The position numbers were made by a program, and so were the translations under genes. Source: Actinokineospora alba (lineage in GTDB: Bacteria; Actinomycetota; Actinomycetes; Mycobacteriales; Pseudonocardiaceae). From it: 64,000 nt of DNA. Positions 1 through 7,771 of the stretch are shown here, piece by piece (positions within the stretch are counted from its first letter, which is position 1; each line of letters begins with the position of its first letter). Where the stretch lies: positions 558,001-622,000 of the forward strand of contig NZ_SNXU01000001.1 in the NCBI RefSeq assembly GCF_004362515.1, written 5' to 3'. The notes under the pieces were generated by a model, which was given only the letters and a program-made list of their open reading frames with translations, was not told the origin of the DNA and did not search any database.

Positions 1-105
1 GCCCCAGTGGGCCGAGGCGAAGTGGTCGGGATCGGTCGCCACGCAGCGGCGTAGGGCCGGGCGGTCAGTGGACCGCCCGGCCCGCCCGCCGGGGACAGTG
101 GTCAC
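1..105 (-). CDS. Start of a cupin/JmjC-like oxygenase gene (partial)
   Basis: Only the first 35 codons are in the window; the gene runs off the left edge on the minus strand. It starts with GTG at 105, overlapping the TGA of the glycine-rich gene (102-104) in a GTGA junction, so the two are translationally coupled. The readable product includes ALRRCVATDPDHFASAHWG. This resembles the N-terminal region of cupin-4/JmjC-like proteins, where a 'Leu-x-Arg-Cys ... F-x-x-x-HWG' stretch precedes the double-stranded beta-helix. Such proteins are Fe(II)/2-oxoglutarate oxygenases that often hydroxylate proteins. The metal ligands lie outside the window, so the family call rests on one short motif. Confidence 0.5.
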   Translation of the reverse strand, partial: MTTVPGGRAGRSTDRPALRRCVATDPDHFASAHWG

Positions 106-692
106 CTGGAGCCGAAGCCGCCGGAGTCTTCCTCGCCACGGCCGCGGCCGGATTCGTCGTCGAGTCCGCTGCCCGCCCGGCCGCCCGATTCGGTGTCGCC
201 GTAGGCGCCGCCACCGGAGCCGCCGGTCGCCGAACCATCGGCACCGCCGTCAGCGCCGCCGTCCGACCCGCCGAATCCGCCGCCACCGGAACCGCTTTCC
301 GAGCCGCCGCCGCCGAAGCCGCCCCCACCGGAGCCACCGCCGCCGCCCGCGCCGCCGTCGGCACCGCCATCAGCACCGCCATCGGAACCGCCGCCGCCGA
401 ACCCGCCGCCGCCACCACCGCCGGCACCACCACCGCCGGAGCCACCGCCGAAGCCGCCGCCACCGGCCCCACCGCCATCGGCGCCGCCGTCGTGTCCGCC
501 GGGCGTTCCCTCAGCGCCGCCATCGGCCACGCCATGGCTGCCTCCGCCGCCGAATCCGCCGCCGCCCGCGCCACCGTCCGCGCCGCCGTCGGCGCCACCG
601 TCATGACCTCCGGGCGAACCTTGCGCGCCCCCGTCCGCTACCCCGTGATTGCCCGCCTCGCCGCTGCGGATGTCGTCGTCGTCCAGGGACAT
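102..692 (-). CDS. Extremely glycine-rich repetitive protein
   Basis: A 196-residue protein made almost only of Gly, Asp, Ala, Ser and Phe. The first 15 residues (MSLDDDDIRSGEAGN) are acidic and not repetitive. The rest is built from DGGADGG and GGGGFGGGGS units, and a longer unit HGVADGGAxGxPGGHDGG occurs twice near the N-terminus. No signal peptide or membrane segment is visible. A strong GGAGG ribosome site lies 5 nt before the ATG, which supports real translation. It is coupled by GTGA overlap to the cupin-like gene downstream and diverges from the kinase gene. It could be a structural or low-complexity protein, or a substrate of the oxygenase. Function is not recognised. Confidence 0.7.
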   Translation of the reverse strand: MSLDDDDIRSGEAGNHGVADGGAQGSPGGHDGGADGGADGGAGGGGFGGGGSHGVADGGAEGTPGGHDGGADGGGAGGGGFGGGSGGGGAGGGGGGGFGGGGSDGGADGGADGGAGGGGGSGGGGFGGGGSESGSGGGGFGGSDGGADGGADGSATGGSGGGAYGDTESGGRAGSGLDDESGRGRGEEDSGGFGSR

Positions 693-737
693 GGTGTCCT
701 CCGTGTTGTCGGCGTTGAGCTTCTACGCGGAACTGGT

Positions 738-753
738 ACCCCCATTCGGGGGT
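738..753. promoter_or_regulatory. Inverted repeat in the Gly-rich/kinase divergent promoter region
   Basis: A perfect 6-bp inverted repeat, ACCCCC-ATTC-GGGGGT, lies between the divergent starts at 692 (minus) and 863 (plus). The position fits an operator controlling one or both promoters. No regulator can be assigned. Confidence 0.35.
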
Positions 754-862
754 TTCCATGCCACCTTTTCACCAGGACCACCCGTTCCGGACCAGCGTTT
801 ATGCGCCATCTACTCCGGGTAGTTCAAAGTCGGCTGGGAGACGATCGAGCGGAGGGTGGGCC

Positions 863-2020
863 ATGCGACCGGGCGACTTGCTCGACGGGCGCTACCGACT
901 CGGCCGGCTGGTCGGCACGGGCGGTATGGCCGATGTACACGAGGCCACCGATGTCCGCCTCGGCCGCGAGGTCGCCGTGAAGCTGTTCCGGCGCCGCGCC
1001 GAGGGCGAAACCGCCGCACGACTGGACTCCGAGGCCCGGCTGCTCGGTGGCCTGTCCCACCCGGGCCTGCTGCGCGTCTTCGACGTCGCGCCCGACAACG
1101 ACCGCCCGTACCTGGTCATGCAACTGGTGCGCGGGCGCACGCTGCGCCGGGAGATCGACGGTGGTCCGCTGGACCCGCAACGAGCGGCCCGGCTTGGCGC
1201 GCGGCTCGCCGACACCCTCGCCTACGTGCACTCCCAGGGCATCATGCACCGCGATGTGAAGCCATCCAACGTGCTGCTCTCCGAGACGGTGGGCTGCTAC
1301 CTCGCCGATTTCGGCATCGCCCGCGCCGAAGGTGACGAGCGGGTCACGCTGAGCGGACACTGCGTGGGAACAGCCGCTTACCTTGCGCCCGAACAAGTCC
1401 AGGGCGAGCCGTGCGGCCCGCCCGCCGACATCTACGCGCTCGGCCTGATGCTGATCGAGTGCCTGACCGGCAAGCCGGAGTACGACGGCACCGACATCGA
1501 GGCGGCCGTCGCCCGACTGCGCCGCGACCCCAGGATTCCCGACGGCCTGCCCGATCCGTGGCCGGAGACGCTGGCGGCCATGACCGCCCGCGACCCGGCT
1601 GACCGGCCGGACGCCGCGGACTGCGCCCAGCGGCTCGCCGCGGCGGCGCTGACGGGCGGGCGCCCGCTGCCCCCGGCGCGCCCGTCCACCCCGCCGGTGT
1701 CGCGGCAGGCGACCGCCGAACTCCCCCCGCTCGCCCGGCCCAGGACGCGGGCGACGGCAGTGCGCGTGGCCGCCGCGAGTGCCGCGGTCCTGCTTGGCGG
1801 GGCCGCGGTCGCGATGTCCACTCAGGAGCCGGGGCGGACCGCCGTCAGCCCGCCGCCCGCGACCACGCAGGTGCGGGATCCGAAGCCGGTGCCGGTCGTG
1901 GCGGTGCCGCCGCCCCCGACGACGAAGGCCGAGCCCGCGCCGGCGGAGCCGGCGGCGGAACCGCCCGACAAGTCGTCGAAGTCCGGCAAGGGCAAGAAGA
2001 AAGGCAAGTCGGACCGCTGA
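863..2020 (+). CDS. Membrane-anchored Ser/Thr protein kinase (PknB-type)
   Basis: 385 residues. The ATG at 863 is chosen because GGAGG lies 7 nt upstream and the kinase fold begins at once (GRYRLGRLVGTGGMADV). Hallmarks in order: glycine loop around residues 15-24, Lys40 in AVKLF, HRDVKPSN at 129-136, DFG at 149-151 and APEQ at 175-178. The catalytic domain ends near 260. A single hydrophobic segment follows (about 295-315), then a short Pro/Ala-rich outer part ending in a very basic Lys/Gly/Ser tail. There are no PASTA repeats, so the external region is too short for a known sensor domain. It phosphorylates Ser/Thr on unknown substrates at the membrane. It is convergent with the next gene, with abutting stops. 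Confidence 0.95.
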   Translation: MRPGDLLDGRYRLGRLVGTGGMADVHEATDVRLGREVAVKLFRRRAEGETAARLDSEARLLGGLSHPGLLRVFDVAPDNDRPYLVMQLVRGRTLRREIDGGPLDPQRAARLGARLADTLAYVHSQGIMHRDVKPSNVLLSETVGCYLADFGIARAEGDERVTLSGHCVGTAAYLAPEQVQGEPCGPPADIYALGLMLIECLTGKPEYDGTDIEAAVARLRRDPRIPDGLPDPWPETLAAMTARDPADRPDAADCAQRLAAAALTGGRPLPPARPSTPPVSRQATAELPPLARPRTRATAVRVAAASAAVLLGGAAVAMSTQEPGRTAVSPPPATTQVRDPKPVPVVAVPPPPTTKAEPAPAEPAAEPPDKSSKSGKGKKKGKSDR

Positions 2021-2467
2021 TCACTCGACCGAACGGCGGTAGCGGACCTCGCGCCGCGGTCCCGGTGCGGCGAACCGGCGAATGAGGTAGGTGAGCGCCG
2101 CGCCGATCAGCAGCCACACGATCGCGGCCATGCCGTAGTTGAGCAGCACCCCGATCTTCTCCGACGCCGGGGTGAAGAGGCCGTCGAAGCCGAGCGAGAC
2201 GGCGGACGAGAACTTGTCCACAAAGGACGCGAAGCCGTTCGACGGGTTGGCGTCGGCCAAGGTCAGGATAATCTTGGCGACCAGCACGACCGCGAACAGT
2301 CCACAAAGGAACGTGATGAGGCTGCAGACCATGCCGACGGCGCGATTGCGGCTCGCGTCGGTGTCGGTGACCCGTTCATGGACGACTTCCTCGTCGGCAG
2401 GAATCCCCGGCACGACGGGCTCGCGCCGAGGGTCGGGATAGCGAGGGTCATTATCGGGATACGTCAT
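2021..2467 (-). CDS. Small two-helix membrane protein, unknown function
   Basis: 148 residues from the ATG at 2467. The first 45 residues are hydrophilic (MTYPDNDPRYPDPRREP...). Two hydrophobic helices follow, near residues 46-70 (VCSLITFLCGLFAVVLVAKIIL) and 105-130 (NYGMAAIVWLLIGAALTYLI), then a basic Arg-rich C-terminus. The region between the helices is polar and probably outside or amphipathic. The layout is typical of small actinobacterial integral membrane proteins with no assigned role. It lies downstream of the SRPBCC gene on the same strand, with a gap of about 40 bp. Confidence 0.75.
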   Translation of the reverse strand: MTYPDNDPRYPDPRREPVVPGIPADEEVVHERVTDTDASRNRAVGMVCSLITFLCGLFAVVLVAKIILTLADANPSNGFASFVDKFSSAVSLGFDGLFTPASEKIGVLLNYGMAAIVWLLIGAALTYLIRRFAAPGPRREVRYRRSVE

Positions 2468-2508
2468 AGATCCATGGTCGCACCGGCGACGACCCCCCGC
2501 TGGACGAA

Positions 2509-2946
2509 TCAGCCCGCGAAGCGCTGCTGGAGCCGGTCGAGCGTGGCCCGGATGGCCTTGAGGTTCTTGCCGGGGAACTTGACCAGTTCCAGCAGCAGGC
2601 CCAGGCGGGTGGTGGACCAGTCGAAGGTCTCGGTGACCTCGGTGCGACCGTCGCCGAGGTCGCGCAGCTGCCAGCGCCACCGGTGGCCGTAGAAGTGCCG
2701 CCACGCGATCAGCCGGTTCTCCTCGAACTCGACGACCGTGTTGAGGATCTTGTACCGCCGACCCATCTTCATGTCCATGCCGAACTTCTCGCCCAGCTTG
2801 AGCCTGCGCGGCCCGGTGCCGCGCGCCGCCAAGACGGTGCCGGACCCGTCGATCAGCGGGTGGTTCGCGGGATCCACCAACAGGTCGAAGATCTCGGCGG
2901 CGGGCGCGTCGACGATGCGGGTGTCGGAGACCTGACGTGGTGCCAT
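2509..2946 (-). CDS. SRPBCC (START/Bet v 1-like) family protein
   Basis: 145 residues, full length for the family. It opens with the usual SRPBCC pattern: a first strand, then APAAEIFDLLVDPANHPLIDGSGTV. Later strands are rich in aromatic residues (IAWRHFYGHRWRWQL) and a C-terminal helix carries many Leu and Lys. The fold makes a deep hydrophobic pocket that binds lipids, polyketides or small aromatics. No catalytic residue is evident, so binding or cyclase activity cannot be chosen between. It is the first of two minus-strand genes, with the small membrane protein downstream. Confidence 0.85.
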   Translation of the reverse strand: MAPRQVSDTRIVDAPAAEIFDLLVDPANHPLIDGSGTVLAARGTGPRRLKLGEKFGMDMKMGRRYKILNTVVEFEENRLIAWRHFYGHRWRWQLRDLGDGRTEVTETFDWSTTRLGLLLELVKFPGKNLKAIRATLDRLQQRFAG

Positions 2947-2955
2947 TGCAGCACC

Positions 2956-3639
2956 CTAGGTCAGCCCGACGGTCCTGCCGTGGTCCAAGTGAGCTGTGTC
3001 ATTGAATCGGCGGACATGCCAGACCGGGCCGTCGACCACGAGCTGGGAGATCGACCCGTTGTCCGACCCGAGGAACGCGAACGGCGCGGATCCGCTGGCC
3101 AGGGCGATCGCCTGGCCGATCACGCCGCCGTGGGTGAACACCGCGACCCGCTGGTCGGGATGGCGCGCGGCCAGCCGCTCGATGGCGCCGCGGACCCGCT
3201 TCGCGAACGCCTCATTCGGCTCGCCGCCGGGGATCGCGTCCCACCGCTGCTCCTCACGCATGCGCACCGCGATCGGGTCGTTCTGGGCCACCTTCTGCCG
3301 GAAGAGCCCGCCCTCCCACTCGCCGAGGAACACCTCACGAAGGTCGGCCTCCACCTGCGGCGTCAGGTCCACCGCGCGGGCCAGCGGGGCGGCGGTCATG
3401 GCGGTGCGCTGGAGAGTGGTCACGTAGATCGCGTCGATCCCGAGGCTCGACAGCCGGGCGGCGACCCGCTCGGCCTGGTGCTCACCCTCGGGCGCGAGCG
3501 GCGGGTCGCCCTGGCCGCCGACCAGGTCGAACCTGCGGTCCGGGTCGGCGGCGGCGGACTCGCCGTGCCGGATCAGGAGGAACTCGGTGGAACCGGCGGG
3601 GGCGACGAAGCGGAGCTGGCGGTACGAGGGTGTGGACAC
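2956..3639 (-). CDS. Histidine phosphatase family protein
   Basis: 227 residues from the GTG at 3639; a TTG at 3675 directly after the upstream stop would add 12 residues of weak character. The first catalytic motif LIRHGES carries the phospho-accepting His, and the second, VAVFTHGGVIG, carries the other catalytic His. Conserved Arg and Glu residues lie between them (TTLQRTAMTAAPLA, EVFLGEWEGG). The size and motifs fit the phosphoglycerate-mutase-like superfamily; the substrate cannot be told from sequence. It lies directly downstream of the acetyltransferase gene and may share its transcript. Confidence 0.88.
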   Translation of the reverse strand: MSTPSYRQLRFVAPAGSTEFLLIRHGESAAADPDRRFDLVGGQGDPPLAPEGEHQAERVAARLSSLGIDAIYVTTLQRTAMTAAPLARAVDLTPQVEADLREVFLGEWEGGLFRQKVAQNDPIAVRMREEQRWDAIPGGEPNEAFAKRVRGAIERLAARHPDQRVAVFTHGGVIGQAIALASGSAPFAFLGSDNGSISQLVVDGPVWHVRRFNDTAHLDHGRTVGLT

Positions 3640-3675
3640 ACCGACAGCAGACCGTGTCCCCAGGCCGCGCGTCAA

Positions 3676-4197
3676 CTAGGCAAGTGGCTTGACCAGGAGT
3701 TCGAAGGCGAGGTCGTCGCGCAGCGGGACCCCGAACCGCTCGTCGCCGTAGGGGAACGGGGTCAGCTCGCCGGTTCGCGTGTACCCGCGCCGGACGTACC
3801 AGGCGATCAGGTCCTCGCGGGCGTTGATGACCTTCATCCGCATCTCGCCCAGGCCCCACTCGTCCCGGGCGAAGCGCTCAGCCTCGGCCAGGGTGTCGCG
3901 GCCGATGCCGCCGCCCTGCAGGCCCGGGACCACGGCGAACATGCCGAAATAGCCCGCGCCGTCCTCCTCGGCGACGTGGCAGCACGCCACCAGGTCGTCA
4001 TCGCGCCACGCCATGAGCAGCGCGCTCTTGGGCGCGGTGATCACCTCGGCGACGCCGTCGGGGTCGGTGCGCTGGCCGTCGAGCAGGTCCGCCTCGGTCG
4101 TCCACCCCGTGCGGCTGGAGTCGCCGCGGTAGGCGGACTCGATCAGCGGGACGAGGACGGGCACGTCAGCGAGGGTCGCTCGGCGAAAAGTCAGCAC
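3676..4197 (-). CDS. GNAT-family N-acetyltransferase
   Basis: 173 residues from the GTG at 4197. This start gives the canonical first strand VLTFRRATLADVPVLVPLI; a longer reading frame upstream is basic and overlaps the MBL gene. The acetyl-CoA binding motif A is seen in MFAVVPGLQGGGIGRDTLAEA (Q-x-x-G-x-G/A). The final strand and the IAWYVRRGY segment are typical of GNAT enzymes acting on small amines. The substrate is unknown. It follows the MBL hydrolase gene by 10 bp and is probably in the same operon as the phosphatase. Confidence 0.88.
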   Translation of the reverse strand: MLTFRRATLADVPVLVPLIESAYRGDSSRTGWTTEADLLDGQRTDPDGVAEVITAPKSALLMAWRDDDLVACCHVAEEDGAGYFGMFAVVPGLQGGGIGRDTLAEAERFARDEWGLGEMRMKVINAREDLIAWYVRRGYTRTGELTPFPYGDERFGVPLRDDLAFELLVKPLA

Positions 4198-4207
4198 GGT
4201 CCCGAGC

Positions 4208-5293
4208 CTAAGCCAGGGTCTGCCACCACGGGTCGACGGTCGGCGGGGCGTCGACGTCGACCCGCTCACCCGGGCGCGGGATCGCCAACGCCACGTCACG
4301 GGCCTTCGCCTCGGCCCACACGCGGTCCGCGGGCTCGGTCCAGGCGTGCAGCGCGAGCTTGAACGTCGCCCAGTGCACCGGGATCATCAGCCCGCCTTGG
4401 AGGTCGACGTGGGCGGCGACGCCGTGTTCCGGGGTCATGTGGATGTCGGGCCAGCCGTCGGCGTAGGCACCCACCTGGATGAGCGTCGCGTCGAACGGAC
4501 CGTGCGCCTCGCCGATCTCGCGGTAGCCGTCGAAGTAGCCGGAATCGCCGGTGTAGAAGACTTTCCGCGTCGGCCCGGCGATGACCCAGGACGTCCACAG
4601 TGTCTCGTCGCGGGTGAAGCCCCGCCCGGAGAAGTGCTGGGCGGCGGTCGCGATGAGCCGCACACCCGCGACCTCGGCGCTCTCCTCCCAGTCGAGCTCG
4701 ATGATCCGGTCGGCGGGCACCTTCCACCGCTCCAGGTGGGCGCCGACACCCAGCGGCACCACGAACGGCGCGGTCTGGGTGCGGACGAGTTCCCGCACGG
4801 TCGGCAGGTCGAGGTGGTCGTAGTGGTCGTGCGAGATCACGATGGCGTCGACGTCGGGCACCTCGGAGAGCGGCTGCGGCATCGGGTGCAGCCTGCGCGG
4901 ACCGACCAGCTGCGACGGCGAGACGCGCTCGCTCCACACCGGATCGAACAGCACCCGCGCGCCGTCGATCTCGACGAGCGTGGTGGCGTGGCCGTACCAG
5001 GTGAGGAACAGCCCGTCGTCGGTCGGCGGCTCGGGCGTGACCACGGGGATCTCGCCCACCGGGGTCCGCTGCTGCTTGCCGAAGAGCAGCTCGCGGACGA
5101 GTCCGCCGCCCGCTTCCTGGTCGAACTGGACCGTGCGCGCGCGGTTGTGGAACCGGCCGTCGCGGAACTGGGGCGAGCGGCTCACGCGGTCGGCGCGGTC
5201 GCCTCGGGCCTTGGCACCCATGGCGACGGGCACGTCGCGCACGGCCCAAGCCGCGGCGGCCAACCCGCTCAGGCCGAGAAGAAGGCGTCTCAT
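4208..5293 (-). CDS. MBL-fold metallohydrolase (NAPE-PLD-like)
   Basis: 361 residues. The metal-binding motif is VISHDHYDHLDLPTV near residues 150-162. Other expected ligands are in GDSGYFDGYREIG (Asp) and the late IPVHWATFKLALHAW (His). An N-terminal hydrophobic stretch (LLLGLSGLAAAAWAV) looks like a membrane anchor or signal. The SPQFRDGRFHN segment near residue 42 and the overall layout match the N-acylphosphatidylethanolamine phospholipase D-like branch of the family. A phosphodiester or lipid substrate at the membrane is therefore possible but unproven. Confidence 0.88.
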   Translation of the reverse strand: MRRLLLGLSGLAAAAWAVRDVPVAMGAKARGDRADRVSRSPQFRDGRFHNRARTVQFDQEAGGGLVRELLFGKQQRTPVGEIPVVTPEPPTDDGLFLTWYGHATTLVEIDGARVLFDPVWSERVSPSQLVGPRRLHPMPQPLSEVPDVDAIVISHDHYDHLDLPTVRELVRTQTAPFVVPLGVGAHLERWKVPADRIIELDWEESAEVAGVRLIATAAQHFSGRGFTRDETLWTSWVIAGPTRKVFYTGDSGYFDGYREIGEAHGPFDATLIQVGAYADGWPDIHMTPEHGVAAHVDLQGGLMIPVHWATFKLALHAWTEPADRVWAEAKARDVALAIPRPGERVDVDAPPTVDPWWQTLA

Positions 5294-5329
5294 GCCCTCG
5301 ATGGTGCCACCGCGCGCCTGTGAGCGCCC

Positions 5330-5800
5330 TCAGCCGATGCGGCAGCCGTAGGTCGCGGTGCGCAACCGCATCGCCCGCCGCGCGACGAGACCCGGCCGCG
5401 GCGACCGGACCGACACCTTGCGCAGGTAGGACTCGTCGACCTGCAGGCTCGCGGGCGCCGGGTATTCGTCGTCCGGGGCCTGCGGGTGGTCCGGGGGCAG
5501 CAGGTCGAGGATCGCGCGCAGCGCCCAGCGGGCGTGGCCGTGGTAGGACCAGACGACCGATTCGGCGGTGAACACGTCCCAGTCGCGGACCTGCCGGGAT
5601 CTGGCGGCCGTCACGTCGTGCGCGTCCTTGATCACCACGTAGTCGACGTGGTTCTCCCAGGCGTAGGTGGCCACGATGGCCTCCGGGCTGTCGCTGCCGC
5701 CGCAGAGGTACACGGTGAATCCATCGGCCACGACAGCGCGCAGGAGGTCATCGATCTCGCCCAGGTCGCCGGGCAGTAACTCTTCGCAGGGTTGGCTCAT
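5330..5800 (-). CDS. Conserved-looking hypothetical protein
   Basis: 156 residues from the ATG at 5800; an ATG at 5806 is an equal alternative. The N-terminal half alternates strands and helices (LLRAVVADGFTVYLCGG, VATYAWENHVDYVVIKD) and looks like a small alpha/beta domain. The C-terminus is basic and Arg-rich. No signal peptide, membrane segment or known catalytic motif is seen. Codon use and length suggest a true gene, but I do not recognise the family. Confidence 0.65.
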   Translation of the reverse strand: MSQPCEELLPGDLGEIDDLLRAVVADGFTVYLCGGSDSPEAIVATYAWENHVDYVVIKDAHDVTAARSRQVRDWDVFTAESVVWSYHGHARWALRAILDLLPPDHPQAPDDEYPAPASLQVDESYLRKVSVRSPRPGLVARRAMRLRTATYGCRIG

Positions 5801-5931
5801 CGTCATCACCCGACTGGCCGAGTGCCACTGCCGCTCAGAGCTGCGATCTGGTGACACGGTGTATTCGACCTAGCCTGTTTACCGCACCTGACCAGCAGTT
5901 GGCTACCCAATCGCGCCATCGACACCAATGC

Positions 5932-5967
5932 GTCATTCACAGTTGGCATATCACCCATGTGAGTGAC
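5932..5967 (-). terminator. Hairpin just downstream of the Lrp gene
   Basis: GTCATTCAC at 5932-5940 pairs with GTGAGTGAC at 5959-5967 (one mismatch, 18-nt loop), three bases past the TAG of the Lrp gene. No U-tract follows, so it is a weak terminator candidate. It could equally be an operator in front of the hypothetical gene at 5330-5800. Confidence 0.35.
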
Positions 5968-5969
5968 AG

Positions 5970-6446
5970 CTATGACCCGATCGGCCCTTGCACCGGTTGG
6001 CCCACCGCTTCGAACACGAGCATGGTGTTCACCGACACCACCTCGGGCCTGCTGAGCAGGCGATTGATCAGCAGCTGCTGCAGATGGGTGGTGTCCGGCA
6101 CGGCGACCTGGATCAGATAGTCGTCCGGCCCGGCGACGTGCAGCAGCGACACGGTCTCGGGCTGCTCCAGGACGAACGTCTTGAACGCGGCCACGATCTG
6201 CTGCCGGTGCGGGCGGACCCGCACCGACAGCAGCGCGCTGACCGGCCTCCCCAGCGCGGCCAGGTTCACCGTCGCGTGAAATCCGGTGAACACCCCACGT
6301 CTGCGCAGCGACCGCACCCGCTCCAGCGCGGTGGAGGGGGCGACCCCGACGATCGCGGCGAGTTCCTTGTTCTGCAGCCGGGCGTCCTTTTGCAGCTCGC
6401 GCAAGATCGCCACATCGACCGCGTCCAGGTCACTCGGTTGGCCCAT
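5970..6446 (-). CDS. Lrp/AsnC-family transcriptional regulator
   Basis: 158 residues, the normal length. An N-terminal winged helix-turn-helix (LDAVDVAILRELQKDARLQNKELAAIVGVAPSTALERVRSLRRRGV) is followed by the RAM effector domain from about residue 70. These proteins form octamers and respond to amino acids. The next gene upstream on the same strand is a Cys/Met-metabolism PLP enzyme, with only 20 bp between stop and start. The regulator is therefore probably co-transcribed with that enzyme and may sense a sulfur amino acid. Confidence 0.93.
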   Translation of the reverse strand: MGQPSDLDAVDVAILRELQKDARLQNKELAAIVGVAPSTALERVRSLRRRGVFTGFHATVNLAALGRPVSALLSVRVRPHRQQIVAAFKTFVLEQPETVSLLHVAGPDDYLIQVAVPDTTHLQQLLINRLLSRPEVVSVNTMLVFEAVGQPVQGPIGS

Positions 6447-6466
6447 TGGCCGAATGTACCGGCCGG

Positions 6467-7618
6467 TCAGCGGTGTGCCTCCTTGATCGCGTACGCGAGG
6501 TCGTCCCGCAGGTCCTCCAGGTGCTCCAAGCCGACCGACATCCGCACCACGGCCGCGTCAGGCTTGGCGTGCGCCTCCACCGGCCGGTGGGTCAGCGACG
6601 CCGGGTGCTGGATCAGCGAGTCGACGCCGCCGAGCGAGACGGCGTGGGTGATCAGCTGCACCGCCTCGACCAGGCGCGCCGCGCTGTCGTAGCCGCCCGC
6701 CACGGAGAACGCGACCATCGCGCCCGGGCCTGCCATCTGCCTGCCCACCAACGCGCCGGACGGGAAGTACACGCGCTCGACGTGCTGCTGCTCACCCAGC
6801 CACCCGGCCAGCTCCACGGCGGTCGCCTGCTGGGCGTTCACCCGCACCGGCAGCGTCTGCAGCCCGCGGTGCAGCAGGTACGCGGCCAGCGGATGCATCA
6901 GCCCGCCGGTGACGGCGCGGACCCGGCGCAGCTTCGCCGCCCAGTCCGCCGACGTCGCCACGACACCGCCGATGACGTCGCCGTGCCCACCCAGGTACTT
7001 GGTCGCCGAGTGCAGCACGAGCGTCGCGCCGTGCTCGATCGGCCACTGCAGCACCGGCGTGGCGAAGGTGTTGTCGACGATGACCGGGACGTCCCCGGCG
7101 GCCTCGCACACGGCGTTCAGGTCGAGCAGTTCCAGGGTCGGGTTGGCCGGGGTCTCCACCAGGACCAGCCCGGTGTCGGGCCGCAGCGCCGCGGCGATCC
7201 CGTCCGGCTCGACCCAGGTGACCTCGGTGCCGAGCAGGCCGGTCGCGAGCAGGTGGTCGGACCCGCCGTAGATCGGCCGCACCGCCACGACGTGCGGCTT
7301 GCCCTCCCCGACCGTCGCGATGAGACAGGCGGTCAGCGCGGCCATGCCCGAGCCGAACGCCACTGCCTGCTCCGCCATCTCGAGGGAGGCGAGGGCGTCC
7401 TCGAACCGCGCGACGGTCGGGTTCCACAGGCGCTGGTAGACCAGTCCGCCCTCGGCCGGAGGGAGACCGCCGGTGGCGAGGGCCTCGTAGGCCGCGCCAC
7501 CGGACGCCACGCTGGGCACCGGGTTGGTGGTCGACAGGTCGATGGGCGGCACGTGCACACCAAGACCGGCGAGATCCTCGCGGCCTGCGTGCACGGCGAG
7601 CGTGGCGAGACGGCTCAT
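6467..7618 (-). CDS. Cys/Met-metabolism PLP-dependent enzyme (gamma-lyase or gamma-synthase type)
   Basis: 383 residues from the ATG at 7618, which has GGAG 5 nt upstream. Fold type I PLP enzyme: SATKYLGGHGD holds the Schiff-base lysine, VDNTFATPVLQWP the PLP-ring Asp, and FGSGMAALTA the phosphate-binding loop. The usual YSRxGNPT motif reads VYQRLWNPT, so the residue after Arg is bulky, which may affect the choice of substrate. The family covers cystathionine gamma-synthase, cystathionine gamma-lyase and methionine gamma-lyase; sequence alone does not decide. The neighbouring Lrp regulator fits a catabolic role such as methionine breakdown. Confidence 0.88.
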   Translation of the reverse strand: MSRLATLAVHAGREDLAGLGVHVPPIDLSTTNPVPSVASGGAAYEALATGGLPPAEGGLVYQRLWNPTVARFEDALASLEMAEQAVAFGSGMAALTACLIATVGEGKPHVVAVRPIYGGSDHLLATGLLGTEVTWVEPDGIAAALRPDTGLVLVETPANPTLELLDLNAVCEAAGDVPVIVDNTFATPVLQWPIEHGATLVLHSATKYLGGHGDVIGGVVATSADWAAKLRRVRAVTGGLMHPLAAYLLHRGLQTLPVRVNAQQATAVELAGWLGEQQHVERVYFPSGALVGRQMAGPGAMVAFSVAGGYDSAARLVEAVQLITHAVSLGGVDSLIQHPASLTHRPVEAHAKPDAAVVRMSVGLEHLEDLRDDLAYAIKEAHR

Positions 7619-7750
7619 CGGCACTCCAATTTTCGGGGGTGCGCACAGGATGACCGTCCCGTGAGGACTACCGCGGGGTCACGAAACCGGGCGGCCGTTT
7701 TGGCCGCGGACGGCGACCGGAATTCGACGGCCCGATCTCCGGGCCGGGCG

Positions 7751-7771
7751 CCGCCGAACTAAATTCGGCGG
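7751..7771. terminator. Perfect inverted repeat after the TetR stop codon
   Basis: CCGCCGAA-CTAAA-TTCGGCGG is a perfect 8-bp stem with a 5-nt loop, directly abutting the TGA of the TetR gene on the minus strand. It lacks a T-run. It is probably a hairpin terminator, but it also lies about 130 bp upstream of the PLP enzyme start and could be an operator. Confidence 0.5.

Noticed and set aside
57..80. Perfect 10-bp hairpin that looks like a terminator
   Set aside because: It lies inside the first codons of the cupin-like gene that is coupled to the Gly-rich gene, so it is probably coding sequence.
102..692. PE_PGRS-like or collagen-like assignment for the Gly-rich protein
   Set aside because: There is no PE domain and no regular Gly-X-Y spacing; the repeats are DGGADGG and GGGGFGGGGS.
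68..718. Arg/His-rich plus-strand frame across the Gly-rich gene
   Set aside because: It is the shadow of the repetitive glycine codons; the minus-strand gene has the ribosome site and coupling.
2683..4362. Long plus-strand frame over three minus-strand genes
   Set aside because: The product has no domain and the minus-strand genes have clear motifs.
7619..7750. Possible SAM-type riboswitch upstream of the PLP enzyme
   Set aside because: No recognisable SAM-I, SAM-II or SAM-IV core pairing could be found in this short leader.
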